A DNA stretch of 64,000 bases from Lophius americanus. Taxonomy: Eukaryota > Chordata > Actinopteri > Lophiiformes > Lophiidae. The notes under the pieces were generated by a model. It ran no database searches. It had not been told where the DNA came from and worked only from the letters and a program-made list of their open reading frames with translations. A program made the translations under genes and the position numbers. Positions 58,868-64,000 of the stretch are shown piece after piece. How positions within the stretch are numbered: position 1 is the first letter of the stretch; each line of letters starts with the position of its first letter. Location: assembly GCA_037951165.1 (NCBI GenBank), contig JBBDHG010000008.1, forward strand, positions 9,803,501-9,867,500. Reading direction: 5' to 3'.

Positions 58868-59051
58868 CGTCTGACTCACCTGTCGCCATCAGACCGGGCC
58901 GGTCTGGATCCAGATCAGGTGGTTGTCTGGTCTCACAGGGGGAAGTCTGTGTAGTGCCTCATCGAAACGCTCCTCGGGGTCCTGACACCCTCAGCACTCC
59001 GAATTCGAAAATGTGTGTGTGTTGTGGTGTGTTCACCTTAAACATGCTGAG
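58868..59051 (+). other. Possible terminal exon of unknown gene
   Basis: A pyrimidine-rich tract and TCGTAG acceptor precede a locally GC-richer segment that stays open to TAA at 59051-59053 (SDSPVAIRPGRSGSRSGG, later TPNSKMCVCCGVF). An alternative frame from the same acceptor gives LTHLSPSDRAGLDPDQ and stops at 58954. I recognise neither peptide. AATAAA at 59317-59322 lies downstream. It may equally be distal dgkq 3' UTR. Confidence 0.25.
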
Positions 59052-59316
59052 CTAATGTGCCTCCAGATGTCTAGTTCTTTTGGCTTTAACGACATTTTGA
59101 CAAATTTGTTTTCAGGTCTTATTGAATAGATGTATATTTTTGCAGATAGAGGCTGTTTGTTTGTTTCAACGTTCAACTGTAAATTGCACTAATTGTCTCA
59201 CAGATGCTCTTAGATGTGACGTTCAGGTTATTTTGAATGTAGTAACAACTAAAGCTAAATATATAGTACGCATATATATATATGTTTAAATAACTGATTA
59301 TTATGTATTTAATCAT

Positions 59317-59322
59317 AATAAA
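59317..59322 (+). terminator. AATAAA poly(A) signal candidate
   Basis: AATAAA in an AT-rich context (TAATCATAATAAACTTTAAA) about 450 bp after the possible terminal exon start. Confidence 0.35.
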
Positions 59323-61726
59323 CTTTAAAGACCATTTAAGAACATTGTGATTTCTGTCTTATTTCTCTTCACGGCAGACCCTTTCGATTCTAGCTCTCAG
59401 GGCCAAGCCCATAAGTTCCCTATAAATCTTTATTGAGTACCTCAAAAATGTAATAAATGAATATATTTTCATTTTACCCATGTTTTACCCATAAGAAACC
59501 ACGATGAGCCGAGTGTCACAAACTGTTGAAGTGCCTGGAAGATTCCTCAAACAGATTTATCTTCAATTACCAAGTTCAAGTGTCATTTTTCTTAATTATA
59601 AGAGGAACATTTCAATAAAAATAGTTGTTCTAAAACTTTACTTATATGTCCTGGATTACATTTAACCTGATGGGACAATGATTAAGAAAAAGAAAACCTC
59701 GCAACTTGATGTAATTTCAAATGCAGAAATAAAGCCAGGTGTAAATATTTATATTTGTACATGTTATACTGGCCGTCTTCCTTTAAGGGAGAGGCATGTC
59801 TTTGTTTTCATGGATTAAAGAAAAGACTCGGTAGTGTCATTTTTGAAAACCGCTGCTCAATGTTCAATAGTACCTATAAAACAAACTGAAGGAAATAATG
59901 ATTCTATTGGACTATTTTCATTTTTTGCATTAATAAGCCTTTAATGTCCTAACTCAGAATAAAATATTATTTGCATATTGTATACCTTTGCGGGCATTTA
60001 TTTATTCAATGTCATAGGCACTTTAAATTTAACATCAAAGACAAATTGTTTGTCAAGAATGTTTTTTAATAGGAAAAAAAAATCGGAAATTTAAAAGTAT
60101 TTCATGAAGAAATTTCATGGAAATTAGTCAATATTAATTAGATCAGCTCCACCTTTCGGTAATGTATGTTTCTAGAGAACTCATTGACCATTATACATCT
60201 GAACAAAATAAACAGAAAATGAGGAAATAACATCAATGTATGTATGAAAAAGGTTAAGTAATTGCCACGTGAGCAAGATTACACAAAAACTGGTGGATGG
60301 ATTTTAATGAGACATGCTGTAAGGAAACATTATTTAGATTTTGAATTGAATCCAGATTAATGGGCAGACTGTGGACATTGCTAGGAAAAAAGGAAAAAAG
60401 GAGGCTTTAGGCATTTAGAGGTTGTCGAACTTAGGGTAAAAAACTTCTTGAAAGTTGTGTGCCCCCACAATGATCTCTTCTTAAGGCCTTGACTACATCC
60501 AATTTTGAATAGTTACACACAGATCATCTCTGATATATTCCGCACAGTGGGAAGAAGAGACGAGAAGAGGTGGAGTGCTCAGCCTTGGCGAGCTCTGAGA
60601 GCTCTGAACGCTCTCTTTTAAGTCTGTTTTCGGTTGTTTCTTTAAAACCAGTCACCATCTTGTGTAGTTGCTGACCGAAATCTGCAACTCTTTTCATTTG
60701 TGATGCTCCAGAAATGGTTTGAGGACCAAGAAACTTCAAAATACTTTGTGTATTGTAGATGGAATTGAATTGATAATGACTGAATTTTAATGTTGGAGGG
60801 GGTTCCTTTAAGTATTAACTACTTTATCTGTGTCTGAACTCACACCCCATGTTCACTAGACATGTTGTTTCACTGTCAAAATCCTTACAACCTGTTTTCT
60901 GGCTTTGAAAAGTACCAAAGTGGTTTAGATATCAGGATTTCCATTTTAAACCCTTTTCTATTTGTCATTTTCTATTTCTAATCTACAACTAAGAGGGAAA
61001 TAGTGTCAATCAATTTTTAGTTAAATTTAAATATATATGTACACTGTGTTTAGTAGATAAAAGTGGCTACACCTGTATCAGCTGTAACATTAATTGTGCT
61101 CCATTATTATTTCATCAATAATTACGTAACAACAGATTATTTTCATTATCTGATTAAGGAATATTTTTTTCTTTTCTATTACTAGTGGCAACTTTTATTA
61201 TATCACAGGAGTGCTGTCCTTTATTCTACTGTGCAGTATTGCTACGTTTACTTACGTTATAAATCTGAGTGCTGTTTTCGCCACTGCTTTTTCATTGCAT
61301 TAAGCTGCTCTCTTGTAAATTCAAACATTATATGAACATCCAAACCTTTAACAAAAAAAAATGTTTTCAAGATTAAGTTCGAATAAATTAAATGTTTTGA
61401 TTTCATCTTCTCCATAATTCAGTATTAAAACAGAATCATTTTTGAAATCCTTTTTTTTTTTTTGACCAGCAGAGAGCGGAATATCTTCACTTTACTGTCA
61501 ACAAAGATCTTCTATGATTGACAGAGGACTCCCTCTGCACTACGACTGATGTACGTCTCTTTCTAATGATCTCTTAATGACTCATAATGTTAACGTGCTG
61601 GACCAGAGTTTGCCTGATGAACATCGAAAACAACATTGTGCAAGTTAAACATTGTGCATATGTTGGTGAGCAAACTTCTGCAAACCAAGCTGAACACCAT
61701 GTTTTAAATATATTTGAATTGATTTA

Positions 61727-61800
61727 AGATAAGATAAGATAAGATAAACCTTTATTAGTCCCACAATGGGGAAATAGCAGTGTTACAGCAGCAAGAGGGA
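61727..61800 (-). mobile_element. Non-LTR retroelement 3' tail (antisense)
   Basis: AAGATAAGATAAGATAAG then CCTTTATTAGTCCCACAATG and GGGAAATAGCAGTGTTACAG: the reverse complement of the GGGACTAATAAAGG...CTTATCTTATC tail of the LINE copy at 7075. Confidence 0.75.
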
Positions 61801-62423
61801 TTATGAACTTTATTTGAACTATCATTACTATCACTCACAGGCAAACAATGTTTTCAAGTTGAATTAACCATTATGTGAAACACAAGTACTTAAAAAAACT
61901 TACACTGACATCCACCTCTTGGACAAGCGCACTTTATCAGATGTGTTTAATTTTCCATTAGCAATACCACTGTTGCTGGTACTATGTGCTTGAACCAATG
62001 TTCACCTTCCCCTTCATTTGCAAGTCCTAAACCAAATTTACCATGACCCCTTATGGTATTACCATGACCTTAACCTGTCGCCCAATAAAAATGCATCCCC
62101 AGTCTGCTTTTTTGTGGTTAAGTTCTTGCATACGCTTCCGTACTCAAGTAATGTCCAGGGACTTTATGTCCAATAATGAAGTATTTGTACTTTATAACTT
62201 CCCATCACTGCCAAAAATAGTCTTCTGTCCTTTTCATACACACAAAGGTGGAAGGGAAGCATTTACTTACCTGTCACTAAAATCACCATACACTCTAAAT
62301 TCCATATCTGACAAACTGCCCTCTTGCTGCAAATGCTTTTGTACCCTTGGGGACTATTATACTACTCTATTATTACTGATATATACTATACTTTTAGCTA
62401 ATGTTTTTCTGGGAAAGGATACA

Positions 62424-62515
62424 AGATAAGATAAGACTTTATTAATGCCATATTAATTATGGAATATAATTGTCCTAGTTTCTGTATTAGGGCAAGTAGG
62501 AAAAGTACAATTTGC
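62424..62515 (-). mobile_element. Non-LTR retroelement 3' tail (antisense, diverged)
   Basis: AAGATAAGATAAGACTTTAT then TAATGCCATATTAATTATGG is the same type of tail as at 61727, more diverged. Confidence 0.55.
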
Positions 62516-64000
62516 ACAAAACAGACACATAAGATACCATTAAAGTGAATGAATACTACTAAAGATTACCAAAGGAGAAGCATAGTTTGATGATTTTCTT
62601 TTTTTTTGAGCCAGTACGATATTGCCCAATGAGCAACCTAATGGATTTTGTTGGTGATCCAAATAATAATAAAGATTAACAATTCTTTTCGGGATTCTTC
62701 ACCATTGTTGGACAAGATTTAACTACTTTGATGATATCTAAAACTCTGTCTGTGACATTATGAAAACAAACATCACCTATCACATGTATGTAGACCTGTA
62801 ATGAATACAGAACAAAAAAATGTAGAATAAAGTTCGTTTAGATTGTATATTTGTTCTCACAGTGATACCTCTTCGTGTTTCACTTAGTCTCTGGTTGAAC
62901 AGTACGTCACAGGGAATTTCCAGGAGGGAAGGAAATCAATTTAATGAACAACGGACACAAAGTTATTTCTACCTGTAGGCTTTGTGTTTATATTGGGAAT
63001 ATTTTCAGTCGGATTACAATTATTCTATTTATATTAATGGTAACGACGCGGTCATATCGCGTCATGACGCAGTTCAGTTAAAGCAAGCCGTTGTAAAAGG
63101 ATCCGCTGGTTCAGCATGGATTCGGCTAAATGATGAGCAGAAGTTAACTCAAGTGAAGTGGATTGAGGACTGTCAGTTTTGTTAAGAAGTTTAAGCTGGC
63201 TGATCATATCAGGTAAATTAGCTATCTGTTTTATATAACACCAGCACAGATAGCGTTATATGTGCGTTCATTGCTTTTACGTTAATTTTACTGTGACCCG
63301 TTAATTTACAACTCTTGCTTTGTTATGCTGTTCACTTCCTGTTTAGCCAGGTAACTTTAAGAACGTCCCACCAAGCTTCATAATAAAATTGAGAATTTAT
63401 TTATTTTTTCTCAGCAAAGACACGAGTTTGTTACTCATTAATACTGGGTAAGTACAACTACTGGTGAATTCGGCTTGCATATATAAAATATGAAAACTTA
63501 TTCTAGCTGAAGTAAAAACTTTCGTGAAGCAATTTACGATTCTTTGGTAGCTGAGGCTCGTGTAGCTGAATCGACAGATGATAGAAATAGCAGGAATTGG
63601 ACTTCACAATTAACTTTGATAAGGATTTTGCACATGCCGAATACATGACTTGGCTCCCTCTAATCTTATATGCATTAATCTGAGTTATATAATTTAAGGT
63701 CTGAGGATGAATATTGAAGACCTATTAAAATGAATGCGTTGTAAATGGAGTTTGGTATTATGTTTTAGCATTTGGAACCTACAGGAGCTAGTTCTAGCTA
63801 GTACAGTATGCGCCAATATTTTTTGGGACGTTTTGTGACATTGAGCCAATACTTAGACAGTAATTACACTACTATATGTGGTTATCCGTTGTGTTGTAAT
63901 AAGTATTTACTTATAATCCAGATGGTTTTAACGATTAAAACAACATAGACAATCCGGTAGTGTTAGCTGATAGCGCACAGCGCAAGCGCGTTCACGTGGA

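Larger units (their letters stand above)
59345..64000. other. Right flank, mostly featureless
   Basis: AT-rich sequence with two antisense retroelement tails (61727, 62424). A CpG-bearing patch near 63045-63180 could be a 5' end of an off-window gene, but there is no supporting coding exon. No tRNA or rRNA gene was recognised. Confidence 0.5.

Noticed and set aside
60524..60739. 71-codon minus ORF (MKRVADFGQQLHKMVTGFKE region) as a gene exon
   Set aside because: The peptide looks helical and has plausible composition, but I recognise no family, no flanking exon and no clear promoter, so it was left out of the gene list.
62982..63185. 67-codon ORF near the right edge
   Set aside because: No recognisable motif; only the CpG patch within it was considered worth mentioning.

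Overview
This is a vertebrate nuclear window, most likely from a ray-finned (teleost) fish. The reasons are split genes with GT/AG introns, very abundant (CA)n microsatellites, Tc1/mariner-like and hAT-type DNA transposon remnants, and non-LTR retrotransposon 3' tails of the kind common in fish. There are no operons, ribosome binding sites or prokaryotic features. Almost all single-frame ORFs are chance or microsatellite frames.

Layout. Bases 1-18456 contain no recognisable exon and are read as intron 1 of a minus-strand gene. Its first coding exon (18457-18553) encodes the N-terminal signal anchor of an MGAT4-type N-acetylglucosaminyltransferase, closest to mgat4b; the rest of that gene lies off the left edge. 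This intron holds a solo-LTR-like sequence, the 3' end of a non-LTR retrotransposon, many (CA)n tracts, a diverged minisatellite, and a highly degenerate tandem array with a recurring core at 14.79-18.26 kb. Bases 18.85-26.1 kb are intergenic and include a 21-bp minisatellite of about 39 units that stays open in one frame.

The main gene is dgkq (diacylglycerol kinase theta), plus strand. I reconstructed 23 coding exons from 27082 to 52858. All junctions are GT/AG with compatible phases, and the coding length is 2769 nt (922 residues plus stop). The order is three C1 domains, an RA-like segment, the Ras-associating domain, and the diacylglycerol kinase catalytic and accessory domains. A CpG-rich 5' region lies at 26.1-27.3 kb. 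Introns 2 and 4 carry dead Tc1-like elements and intron 22 carries a small relative of the intron 2 element. Downstream there are several AATAAA signals, one hAT-type MITE with a near-perfect target-site duplication, and two copies of another small inverted-repeat element. A possible distal terminal exon with a poly(A) signal lies near 58.87-59.32 kb. From 59.35 kb to the end I see only non-coding sequence with a few retroelement tails.

mgat4b and dgkq are divergently oriented, about 8.5 kb apart between start codons. They act in unrelated pathways (Golgi N-glycan branching and lipid second-messenger turnover), so the arrangement is a matter of synteny and not of joint function. I found no convincing undescribed gene system. 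The most interesting items are the degenerate tandem array inside mgat4b intron 1, GT-repeat splice acceptors in dgkq, and several young rearrangements inside transposon remnants.
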